This document shows, in pieces, positions 1 to 7,043 of a stretch of 64,000 nt of DNA. Source of the stretch: Ktedonobacteraceae bacterium (GTDB lineage: Bacteria > Chloroflexota > Ktedonobacteria > Ktedonobacterales > Ktedonobacteraceae). The position numbers were made by a program, and so were the translations under genes. The notes beneath the pieces are model-generated. The model was given only the letters and a program-made list of their open reading frames with translations, was not told where the DNA came from and made no database searches. The first letter of the stretch is position 1. Every line of letters begins with the position of its first letter. The stretch covers positions 1 to 64,000 of the forward strand of contig DASRBN010000011.1 of assembly GCA_035653615.1 (NCBI GenBank). Reading direction: 5' to 3'.

Positions 1-98
1 GTCACATCCAGCTGAGAAACGCACGAGATGTGAGAGCATCCCGGGAAGAGGCCGTTGACGGAACCAGAAGCAGAGAGTACAATGAGCAACAGAGAGGC

Positions 99-124
99 AT
101 CCCGGGACTCTTCCCGGGATTTTG
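99..124 (+). terminator. Hairpin resembling a Rho-independent terminator
   Basis: A perfect 9-bp inverted repeat (ATCCCGGGA, loop CTCT, TCCCGGGAT) is followed directly by TTTTG. It could end a transcript entering from the left of the window, and it lies just ahead of the first CRISPR repeat. The T run is short, so termination is plausible but not certain. Confidence 0.45.
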
Positions 125-541
125 CAAGTGCAACTGTAGTGTGGTCGCGGCGTATCAAACAATGGCAGGTGTTTCGGCTAAATGGCTTGGGATGCCCGTT
201 GGGGATTGAAACGAACTCATCTTTAGCAACAACCCGCTCGGGTATGACCGGCTAAATGGCTTGGGATGCCCGTTGGGGATTGAAACGACACAAGTCGGAG
301 CCTGCCCGCAGTGTGGCGCACCGGCTAAATGGCTTGGGATGCCCGTTGGGGATTGAAACGAACTTTTGCTCGTTCAATGGGAATGACAGCCGGAGTATGG
401 CTAAATGGCTTGGGATGCCCGTTGGGGATTCCTGCGAAAAATGCCTGGAGGATGAGCAGAGAGGAAAAAAGGCAGCACAAAAGCACCCACAGCGAGGAGC
501 TGGAGTGAACAAGGAGGCAGGCGAGCAGGTAAGTGACACGC

Positions 542-1786
542 TTAGGCAGGCACCTCCTGTTGTCGAGCCTGTAAGGTGACGGAGTAGCCGAGGGCTTCGA
601 GCCGTTGAATGGCCCGGCTGCGCTGTTGTTGCTGATCGAGCGTCTCAAAGTAGGGGGAACCGAGATCGCGATAGGGCTTCTGCTCACGCAGCACATGATA
701 GATGATCACCAGCAGGCTATGGGAGACCGCCACAATCGCCCGCGATTTGCCGATGCGACGGGCCAGTCGATGATACTGCGCCGAGAGATAATTGTCCTTC
801 ATATGCGAGATGACCCAGACGACTTCCGCTAAGGCCGCCCGCAGGCGTGGATTGCCCTTCGTAGCTTTGCCGCTGAGCCGTTTGCCGCCACTCTGCTTAT
901 TGCCCGGACACACGCCGGCCCAGGAGGCCAGATGCTTGGCCGAGGGGAAGCGAGTCATATCGACGCCAATTTCGCCCACGATGGTGGCCGCCGTGATGCG
1001 CTGGATGCCGGGGATACTCAGCAGCAACTGCATGGCCTGCTCATAAGGCAGCAAGCGACTCTCAATGGCCGCCAGCAGGGTTTGCATGCTCTGTTCGAGG
1101 AAGTCGATATGGGCCAGCAGTTGCTGCAGCAGGATGCGATGATGGGCATCGACCCGTCCATCCAGCGCCTCGCGCAATTGAGCGATCTTGCCGCGCAGGG
1201 AGCCACGCGCCAGGTCGGCAAGCGCTTCGGGATCACTGAGGCCCTCCAGCAGGCAGTCGAGCATGCGGCGACCACTTTTGCCCAGGATATCGGAAGCGAC
1301 CGAAGCCAGCTTAATGTTGGCGGTCTCTAAGAGCTTGTGGAGCCGGTTGACTTCTTGCGAGCGCTCATAGACCAGGGTCTTGCGATAGCGCAACAGGTCG
1401 CGCAGATCGCGAATGGGCTGGGGAGGAATAAAGCTGGCTTTGAGCAGGCCGTGGCGCAGCAACTCGGCGATCCATTCACTATCTTTGGCATCGGTCTTGC
1501 GACCTGGAACGGCTTTCATGTGCTGAGCGTTGACCAGGATCACGATGAAGAGGCCTTCCAGCAGGTTAAAGACGGGCCGCCAATAGACACCGCTCGACTC
1601 CATAGCGACATGCGTGACGTGTTGGCTGCTGAGCCAGTCGCTTAAGGCCAGCAACCCGGCAGTGGTGGTGGCAAAGGTGCGCAGTTCTTTGTAAACCTGA
1701 GCGGTGTCCGAGGTCAGCATGAGGCAGGCCACCACCGTCTTCTTGTGGACATCCAGCCCGGCACAGCGTGGATAGAGTACCTGCAT
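542..1786 (-). CDS. IS110-family transposase (DEDD recombinase)
   Basis: The 414-residue protein has the two-domain layout of IS110 recombinases. The N-terminal RuvC-like DEDD domain shows D12 (GLDVHKK), E63 (AMESSGVYW), D99 and D102 ([14 protein letters not shown]). The C-terminal Transposase_20 domain has the helix-hairpin-helix-like [15 protein letters not shown], then [17 protein letters not shown] and [15 protein letters not shown], which contains the expected catalytic serine region. Length is normal for the family and no frameshift is seen, so the enzyme may be active. The start at 1786 has AAAGGA about 12 bases upstream. Known members are guided by an element-encoded bridge RNA and recombine at a dinucleotide core. 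Confidence 0.95.
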   Translation of the reverse strand: MQVLYPRCAGLDVHKKTVVACLMLTSDTAQVYKELRTFATTTAGLLALSDWLSSQHVTHVAMESSGVYWRPVFNLLEGLFIVILVNAQHMKAVPGRKTDAKDSEWIAELLRHGLLKASFIPPQPIRDLRDLLRYRKTLVYERSQEVNRLHKLLETANIKLASVASDILGKSGRRMLDCLLEGLSDPEALADLARGSLRGKIAQLREALDGRVDAHHRILLQQLLAHIDFLEQSMQTLLAAIESRLLPYEQAMQLLLSIPGIQRITAATIVGEIGVDMTRFPSAKHLASWAGVCPGNKQSGGKRLSGKATKGNPRLRAALAEVVWVISHMKDNYLSAQYHRLARRIGKSRAIVAVSHSLLVIIYHVLREQKPYRDLGSPYFETLDQQQQRSRAIQRLEALGYSVTLQARQQEVPA

Positions 1787-2048
1787 TGCGTTGGTCGTTC
1801 CTTTCTGCTATACTTCGATGGAGTTCAAGAGAAGAGAAGGCGACGAGCGGTGCGGCGGAACGGACAAGGTTCCTGCTCGTGCTCACGGGTAGTCCCGTGG
1901 CGACACTCGGGTCTACTGGATGCACCGGGATCAGCTTGAAACACGGACTTGGGTGTACCAATCCCGATCGATCTCGCCTCGTCGCTTTCTTCGTTTGTTA
2001 GTATATACCTTTTTTCATGCTCGGGTCTGACGCGCCGCGTCATTGCGC
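1787..2048 (-). ncRNA. Candidate bridge RNA region of the IS110 element
   Basis: This non-coding end lies upstream of the transposase, where IS110-group elements encode bridge RNA. On the plus strand TTGAAAC (1936-1942) equals the right half of the disrupted repeat plus the TT core, and CAATCCC (1959-1965) is the complement of the left half (GGGATTG). In a minus-strand RNA both guides carry the core at their 3' ends and are separated by a short ACAC/GUGU stem, the layout expected of a target-binding loop. Further on, TTCCTGC (1870-1876) matches the TT-plus-left-end donor junction beside a 6-bp hairpin (1884-1899), resembling half of a donor-binding loop; the partner donor guide is not convincing. 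RNA ends, fold and transcription are inferred. Confidence 0.5.
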
Positions 2049-2432
2049 TTGAAACCCCGGCCTGCTGATCCCTGGCACCGGCGTCACCTGGGGCTAAATG
2101 GCTTGGGATGCCCGTTGGGGATTGAAACCTTCGGTGGTTCTGGCCCCTCGCGGGGTCGTTCGTTGGCTAAATGGCTTGGGATGCCCGTTGGGCCTGCGAA
2201 TTGCGCAACGAGGTTGTTGAAGAGCTAATCGCTGAGTGAGCGGGAGCAAGCTGCCCACAGCGAGATGTTGCCCTCAAGAGAGGCGGCAGTCACAGAGAGG
2301 GATCGAGCCAAAAGAAAGATATTCCACCCATTCTGGTACTCGCGTGGAGCGGCATCTTCTCTTGTCCTGACAAGGTGTGCGATGATATGATCAGCTTAGG
2401 AGTACGTAGAAAGAAAGCACGGGGAGAAACGT

Positions 2433-2828
2433 ATGCTAAATGCTCCACATGCAAATAAGGTGAACATACAAAAGATCGTCGAAATGTTTAATACGGGCGA
2501 TCTTTCTGAGGTCGGCTCCCTCTTCTCTCCTGACTATGTGGACCATCAGAGGCCACCCTGGCTCGATGTCAGTGGGTCCGAGGAATTCAAACAGATTGTT
2601 CTGAGTGCCAGAAAGTCCTTACCCAACCTCCGTGTCACGATTGAAGATGTCATTGTAGAAAGTGATCGAGTGGTTGTACGCCTCCGGTGGCGGAGCACTC
2701 ATCCAGAGGGCAAAAAGATTGAGCGAGAAACGATAGATATCCTGCGGTTTGCTCAGGGGAAAGCGGTTGAGCATTGGGGAGCAGAAGCATGGACCAAGGA
2801 AACGGCTGGAAACGATCAGACTTCATGA
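2433..2828 (+). CDS. SnoaL-like / NTF2-fold protein
   Basis: The 131-residue protein fits the SnoaL-like polyketide cyclase/ester cyclase group of the NTF2-like superfamily. It has an N-terminal helix with VEMFNTGDLSEV, then FSPDYVDH (a residue pattern common in this group), a central KQIVLSARKSLPNLRVTIED and a strand-rich C-terminus ending KAVEHWGAEAW. Such proteins are small cone-shaped hydrolases, isomerases or binding proteins, and substrate cannot be read from sequence. A purine-rich GGGGAGAAACGT precedes the ATG. It stands alone after the CRISPR/IS region, with no operon partner. Confidence 0.7.
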   Translation: MLNAPHANKVNIQKIVEMFNTGDLSEVGSLFSPDYVDHQRPPWLDVSGSEEFKQIVLSARKSLPNLRVTIEDVIVESDRVVVRLRWRSTHPEGKKIERETIDILRFAQGKAVEHWGAEAWTKETAGNDQTS

Positions 2829-3247
2829 GTATCCCTCCTTGTGGAGCAAAGAACTGCTCAGGACAGGAAAGGATGTCGCTCCACGCGAGTACCAGAATGG
2901 GTGGACCCTCCTCTGAGTCAGTGTGGGATCAGGGAAAAGCGGACAAAGAAGGCACGTGGAGACACTCGCAGAGGCACACCTTTCCGAGGAGGGGGCCCGG
3001 TATGCTGCTCGAAGCAGGGTTAGGCTGATGCCAGACCAGGCGAGGCAGCAAAGGCTTCTGGGACGCCGAACAAGTTAATCGTCACCCGACCAGCAATGGG
3101 AGGACAGGCATTGCGAGCCAGCCGCTCTTGCCACGAAAGACGATAGGGAAGGCGGTCAATCTGAGTGGGTTCTCGCTAGCATGGGTAAGCCCCGCGTCCT
3201 GGTCTCCGTTCGTTGACAGGACGAACGATGCAGTATAGAATGGACAC
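2829..3247. other. Intergenic region, no recognisable feature
   Basis: About 420 bases between the SnoaL-like and VOC genes. Short open frames here have no coding look or good ribosome-binding sites. No repeat, RNA motif or convincing terminator was seen. Confidence 0.5.
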
Positions 3248-3688
3248 ATGGCGCTTAAACGAATGGACAACGTCGGTATCGTGGTGGAATCCCTCGATGC
3301 CGCTATCTCTTTTTTCGCTGAGCTCGGCTTCGAGCTCGAAGGGCGAGCCATGGTAGAAGGCGAGTGGGCAGGGCGCGTCACCGGACTGGGCGACCAGCGC
3401 GTGGAGGTCGCTATGATGCGCACGCCAGACGGCCACAGCCGGCTCGAGCTCTCGCGATTTATCACGCCTCCCGTGATCGCCGATCACCGGAACGCTCCGG
3501 TGAACGCTCTGGGCTACCTGCGCGTCATGTTTGCCGTCGACGACATCGACGATACGCTCGTCCGGCTCCGCAAGCACGGCGCAGAGCTGGTCAGCAGCGA
3601 AGTAGTCCAGTACCAGGACGTGTACCGGCTCTGCTACATCCGCGGACCGGAAGGACTGCTCATCGGACTGGCCCAGGAACTCGGCTGA
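3248..3688 (+). CDS. VOC-family (glyoxalase-fold) protein, metal ligands not conserved
   Basis: The 146-residue protein has the paired beta-alpha-beta-beta-beta modules of the vicinal oxygen chelate family. Module one runs from MDNVGIVVESLDAAISFF to SRLELSRF, and module two from LGYLRVMFAVDDIDDTL to GPEGLLIGLAQ. Family metal enzymes normally carry His at the start of each module's first strand and Glu in the last strands. Here the positions appear as Asn (DNVGIVV), Glu (LELSRF), Arg (YLRVMFAV) and Gly (LLIGLAQ), so three of four ligands are lost. It may be a binding protein rather than a metalloenzyme. The ATG at 3248 lacks a strong ribosome-binding site. It is monocistronic by position. Confidence 0.8.
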   Translation: MALKRMDNVGIVVESLDAAISFFAELGFELEGRAMVEGEWAGRVTGLGDQRVEVAMMRTPDGHSRLELSRFITPPVIADHRNAPVNALGYLRVMFAVDDIDDTLVRLRKHGAELVSSEVVQYQDVYRLCYIRGPEGLLIGLAQELG

Positions 3689-3812
3689 GTCGCCGCCCTT
3701 TCACGTAGATCGCGGCTGGTCCAACCGGGGCCATGGGCGTAAAATGTGAGGTTTCATCCTTACAGTGCGGGAGCTTGCGCCCAGATCTGTACCGCGACAG
3801 CCGGGAAGTCTT

Positions 3813-4673
3813 CTACCTGATCCGAATCCCCAGGCGTTCCAGCAGCTTCTGGCTCAACCCGGCTCGATATTTGATGGGTTTCTTCTCTGGACCATGGGAG
3901 TCTGAACCGGAACTCGTCAGTAACTGATGGGCCTGAGCATATTCCCGATACATAATCACCTGCTCCGGTGTGTGGGCAGGATAATAGACCTCGAAACCAT
4001 CAATGGGAACCTCCTGCCGGAGCTCGTCAAGCAGGCGAGCATCGAAGCTGGTATAGCCATCGCCCCGGCCAGGATGGGCGATGAGACAAACCGCGCCGCT
4101 CCGGTGAACTGCGTCGCAGACCTCGGCCAGATCTTTGGTGACCCACAAGAAACCGGCGTCCGTGATGAGCTGGCCAGCCGAGGTTTCGCCTGTGCCGTAG
4201 CCCAGCTTTTTTAAGAGGGCCACCAGCGAGTGTGGCTGTTGCGCGCTCGGTTGGGCCAGGATCGCATCCAGTTCGCGCGGGTCTGGGAAGGAGATACCAG
4301 TTTTGCGAAGGTTTTCACAGACCTCCCGAGTGTTCTCGCGCTGGCGGTGCGCGATATCCTGCGCCAACTCCTGCAACGCGTTCTGGTGCGGATCGAAACC
4401 GTAGCAGAGAACATCGTTCGGCTCGCCTCTCCACGAGGCGCTTATTTCCACAGCAGTCAAGAGGGGAAACTGCTTCTCCGCCGCAAGCTGTAGCAGTTCC
4501 GCGGCGGTATCGGGACGATCATGATCGGTAATCGCAGCCAGAGCAAACTGTTCACTTATCAGGTAGTCGATGAGTTGCGCGGGCGTCCAGGTGCCATCGC
4601 TGTAAATGGTATGGAGTTGGAGGTCAATCGCAGCATCAGCCGCCAGGACAAAAGGGAAAGTGAATGGTTTCAT
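3813..4673 (-). CDS. PHP-domain metal-dependent phosphoesterase
   Basis: The 286-residue protein matches the PHP superfamily that includes the RNase AM/TrpH-type nucleoside bisphosphate phosphatases. Motifs in order are DLQLHTIYSDGT near residue 18, AITDHDRPD, LLTAVEIS, CLIAHPGRGDG and GSDSHGP near the C-terminus. Together they supply most of the His/Asp/Glu metal cluster. The first His of the usual HxH pair is Gln here (QLH), so one metal site may differ. AAAGGA sits before the chosen ATG. It likely hydrolyses phosphoester bonds of small nucleotides or RNA ends, but the exact substrate is not readable. It has no co-directional neighbour. Confidence 0.85.
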   Translation of the reverse strand: MKPFTFPFVLAADAAIDLQLHTIYSDGTWTPAQLIDYLISEQFALAAITDHDRPDTAAELLQLAAEKQFPLLTAVEISASWRGEPNDVLCYGFDPHQNALQELAQDIAHRQRENTREVCENLRKTGISFPDPRELDAILAQPSAQQPHSLVALLKKLGYGTGETSAGQLITDAGFLWVTKDLAEVCDAVHRSGAVCLIAHPGRGDGYTSFDARLLDELRQEVPIDGFEVYYPAHTPEQVIMYREYAQAHQLLTSSGSDSHGPEKKPIKYRAGLSQKLLERLGIRIR

Positions 4674-4877
4674 GCGAATCCTTTCAAAGTTAGCCAGGTA
4701 ATGCAGTTATCTGAAGATCTCTGTTTATACATCGAATATGGATATATCATTGAGGGATACCTTAGCCCTTGCCGGGATAGTCTGTCAAGAGGTACACATC
4801 AACCTCTGCGTCTGTTCTCTTCCAGAAGCGTGACGAGGCCATTCCTTATCGTTCTTCGACCTCGTCGGGCAGGTGAG

Positions 4878-4914
4878 GGTTAAATGGCCTGGGATGCCCG
4901 TTGGGGATTGAAAC
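4878..4914 (+). repeat. Orphan CRISPR repeat
   Basis: This 37-base sequence is identical to the array repeat at 176 except for two transitions (C to T at repeat position 3 and T to C within the GGCTTGGG segment). The full GGGGATTGAAAC end is kept. It stands alone, about 2.7 kb beyond the array, in the gap between the PHP gene and a small gene; no second copy lies one spacer length away on either side. It may be a relic of a longer array or a captured repeat. Confidence 0.88.
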
Positions 4915-5056
4915 ATATGAGGTAGAAGCGAGCGGTTCCAGTACCCAGGTCAATGCGCAGCTCTCATGGGTGAATACAGTGGATTTGGTCCTGCCAGTAT
5001 AATGAATATTGATGAGTAGCATTGAAGCGTTTTGATACATGTGGTAGGGAGGCATT

Positions 5057-5443
5057 ATGCTACAGAAAGTTTCGTATTTTCTCCAGGCCCTCTTTCGCGG
5101 TGAACAATCCACCCGGTTCTCATCTACCGATCAGGCTGCGCAGCAGGTCATGCAGGCACGAGATACGGGCAAGCAAGACCTATCTTCCGTGCTGAAAAGG
5201 GAACCCATTGAAAGAGATACGCTGCCTGTGATGCCTGCACTCGTCCGGGAGCGCACTACGGAGCCATATCCATCGCTGGTGCAAAAGAAGAATCCGGCAC
5301 TGCGTTATCGAAACCTTGATGCGATGCTGGAAGAACTCAAACGCGAACGCTTGCACAATATGGATACGCAGCTTATCCCGCATGTAGCGTATAAGCCCGT
5401 GCGTCACTTACAACGCATCAGCAACAGGCAGGAAGAATCTTAA
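5057..5443 (+). CDS. Small protein of unknown function
   Basis: This 128-residue, charged protein has no recognised domain. GGGAGG lies six bases before the ATG, which supports the start. The N-terminus (MLQKVSYFLQALFRG) is amphipathic, without a clear signal peptide. The middle is proline- and arginine-containing and probably flexible (RDTLPVMPALVRERTTEP), and the C-terminus has a helical stretch, LDAMLEELKRERLHNM. Codon use looks like that of its neighbours. Gene identity is supported mainly by the ribosome-binding site and a clean open frame. Confidence 0.5.
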   Translation: MLQKVSYFLQALFRGEQSTRFSSTDQAAQQVMQARDTGKQDLSSVLKREPIERDTLPVMPALVRERTTEPYPSLVQKKNPALRYRNLDAMLEELKRERLHNMDTQLIPHVAYKPVRHLQRISNRQEES

Positions 5444-5681
5444 GAAGCAGGCGCTTGCTTTTGTGCCAGGATGATCAAACAAAGTGGCTTATCAGCGTGA
5501 GTGCGTCGCAATTCTTCTGGGAGATAACCTTCCGGTCTTGAACACTGACGTCTTGAAATTCTGCCTCGTTCATATACACTCCATTCACTAAGATGCCCGG
5601 CAATGATAGAATATAGCAGGATCATCTCGCATCGTAAAGAGGCGCCGGTTGCCTGAAACTACGCAGAGGAAAAGATAGTAC

Positions 5682-7022
5682 ATGAACAACGCACAAACAT
5701 CAAGTATTTCCAGCACGATTTCCGAATTCAAACTGCCGGATCTCGGCGAGGGTATGCATGAGGCCGAAATCGTTGAATGGCTCATCCAGCCGGGTGATAT
5801 GCTGAAGCAGGATCAGACGATGGTGAAAGTAGAGACCGATAAGGCGATTGTCGAAATCCCCTCACCGGTGGCAGGGCGTGTTTCTGAGATTCGCGTCCCG
5901 AATGGCCAGGTTGCGAAAGTGGGCGAGGTGTTAATTACTTTTGAAACGCCTTCTCCGGCAAAGACTACCGGTCCGACCGCTACTGAAAGCAATGGGGCCA
6001 CGGCTACGGCTCCAGCTTCTGTTTCTGGAGAACCGGCAGCGGCACAACAAACGCCTGCATCCAGGCAGCGTGTCCTGGCCGCGCCCGCCGTGCGCAAACT
6101 GGCGTTTGAACTCGGCATCGACCTCGCTCAGGTGCCGGCCTCCGCGCCCAATGGACGTGTCACCATCGAGGATGTGCGTGCTTTTGCTGAACGCGGTAGA
6201 ATCGCATCTACACATCCCGCTTCCTCTGCACCACCGACAGAACTGCAGCCGGCACAGTTACCTTCTCAAGCGGGGCAGCCGGTACAACCATCCGCGCAGG
6301 AGAAGTTCCAGCCAGCTACTGTCGAGGAGCGCCAGCCGTTGACGGGCCTGCGCAAACGCATCGCCGAACATATGGAACGCGCGTGGCGTAGCATTCCGCA
6401 CGCCTCAGCATTCGACGAGGTGGATGGCGGGGCGCTCAAAGCCCTGCGCCAATCACTGACGCCCACGGCAGAAAAGCGCGGCGTTCGCCTGACTTATCTA
6501 CCCCTGCTCATCAAGCTCTTGATCCCTGTACTCAAAGAGTTTCCGATCTTCAATGCGAGCTTTGATGAGGAGCGACGCGAGATCATCTATAAACGCGCGT
6601 ACCACATCGGTATCGCCACTGCTTCCCCCGAAGGATTGCTTGTGCCCGTGATGCGCAATGCGGATCGCCTCACGCTGCTGGAGGTTGCTCGCACGCTCGA
6701 ACACCTGGTAGAGGGGGCGCGCGCGCGCACGCTCTCGCTGTCGGAGCTTAGCGGCGGCACATTTACACTGAACAACGTGGGTAGTTTCGGCGGCAGCAGC
6801 GGTACACCGATCATCAATTCACCCGAAGCGGCTATCCTGGCGGTAGGCAAATTGCAGGATAAGGCGATGGTGCAGGACGGCGCTGTGGTAGTACGCCCAA
6901 TGCTGCCCCTGACGCTCTCGTTTGACCACCGCCTGATCGATGGGGCGATGGCAGGAGCATTCCTGGCGCGTTTCAAAGAGCTGGTAGAAAATCCGCAGCA
7001 GTTGATGCTAGATATGGTCTAA
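5682..7022 (+). CDS. 2-oxo acid dehydrogenase E2 (dihydrolipoamide acyltransferase)
   Basis: The 446-residue E2 has the full domain order. A lipoyl domain (about 15-90) carries the lipoylated lysine K54 in VETDKAIVE. An Ala/Pro-rich linker is followed by a peripheral subunit-binding domain (about 131-170, APAVRKLAFELGIDL), a second linker, and a catalytic domain from about 215 with the DHRLIDGA active-site motif (His416, Asp420). It transfers acyl groups from E1-bound TPP to CoA in a pyruvate or branched-chain complex; sequence alone does not settle which. It is followed 21 bases later by the E3 gene. The E1 genes are 36 kb away at 43213-45265 on the other strand. Confidence 0.93.
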   Translation: MNNAQTSSISSTISEFKLPDLGEGMHEAEIVEWLIQPGDMLKQDQTMVKVETDKAIVEIPSPVAGRVSEIRVPNGQVAKVGEVLITFETPSPAKTTGPTATESNGATATAPASVSGEPAAAQQTPASRQRVLAAPAVRKLAFELGIDLAQVPASAPNGRVTIEDVRAFAERGRIASTHPASSAPPTELQPAQLPSQAGQPVQPSAQEKFQPATVEERQPLTGLRKRIAEHMERAWRSIPHASAFDEVDGGALKALRQSLTPTAEKRGVRLTYLPLLIKLLIPVLKEFPIFNASFDEERREIIYKRAYHIGIATASPEGLLVPVMRNADRLTLLEVARTLEHLVEGARARTLSLSELSGGTFTLNNVGSFGGSSGTPIINSPEAAILAVGKLQDKAMVQDGAVVVRPMLPLTLSFDHRLIDGAMAGAFLARFKELVENPQQLMLDMV

Positions 7023-7043
7023 AACACTGGAAGGGAAATACTC

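Larger units (their letters stand above)
431..2050 (-). mobile_element. IS110-family insertion element inside a CRISPR repeat
   Basis: The element is bounded by the two halves of CRISPR repeat 4. The left junction reads GGGGATT/CCTGCGAA and the right junction CATTGCGC/TTGAAAC. TT is present at both junctions (429-430 and 2049-2050), consistent with a two-base core shared by donor and target, as IS110 recombinases use. The element is about 1.62 kb with one transposase gene on the minus strand, a short 111-base end downstream of it and a 262-base non-coding end upstream of it. No terminal inverted repeats were recognised, which is normal for the IS110 subgroup. A long non-coding end upstream of the recombinase is where IS110-group elements encode their bridge RNA. 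Confidence 0.88.
176..2192 (+). CRISPR. CRISPR array, six repeats, interrupted by an IS110 element
   Basis: A 37-base repeat starting GGCTAAATGGCTTGGG and ending GGGGATTGAAAC occurs at 176-212, 250-286, 323-359, 399-430 (left 32 bases) plus 2051-2055 (right 5 bases), 2092-2128, and as a degenerate terminal copy at 2165-2192. Spacers are 37, 36, 39, 36 and 36 bases. The ATTGAAAC 3' end is the usual crRNA 5' handle of type I/III repeats, so the array is read left to right, and the decayed last copy agrees with a trailer end there. The leader would lie in 1-175. Removing 431-2050 restores a normal repeat and a 36-base spacer (2056-2091), which shows the mobile element landed inside a repeat. No cas genes are in the window. 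Spacer 2 could encode a CPQCG zinc-ribbon-like peptide, so its protospacer may be in a coding region; this is a guess. Confidence 0.93.

Noticed and set aside
5440-5625. 61-codon open frame on the minus strand
   Set aside because: No ribosome-binding site or recognisable motif; it overlaps the end of the small gene at 5057-5443 and looks like chance.
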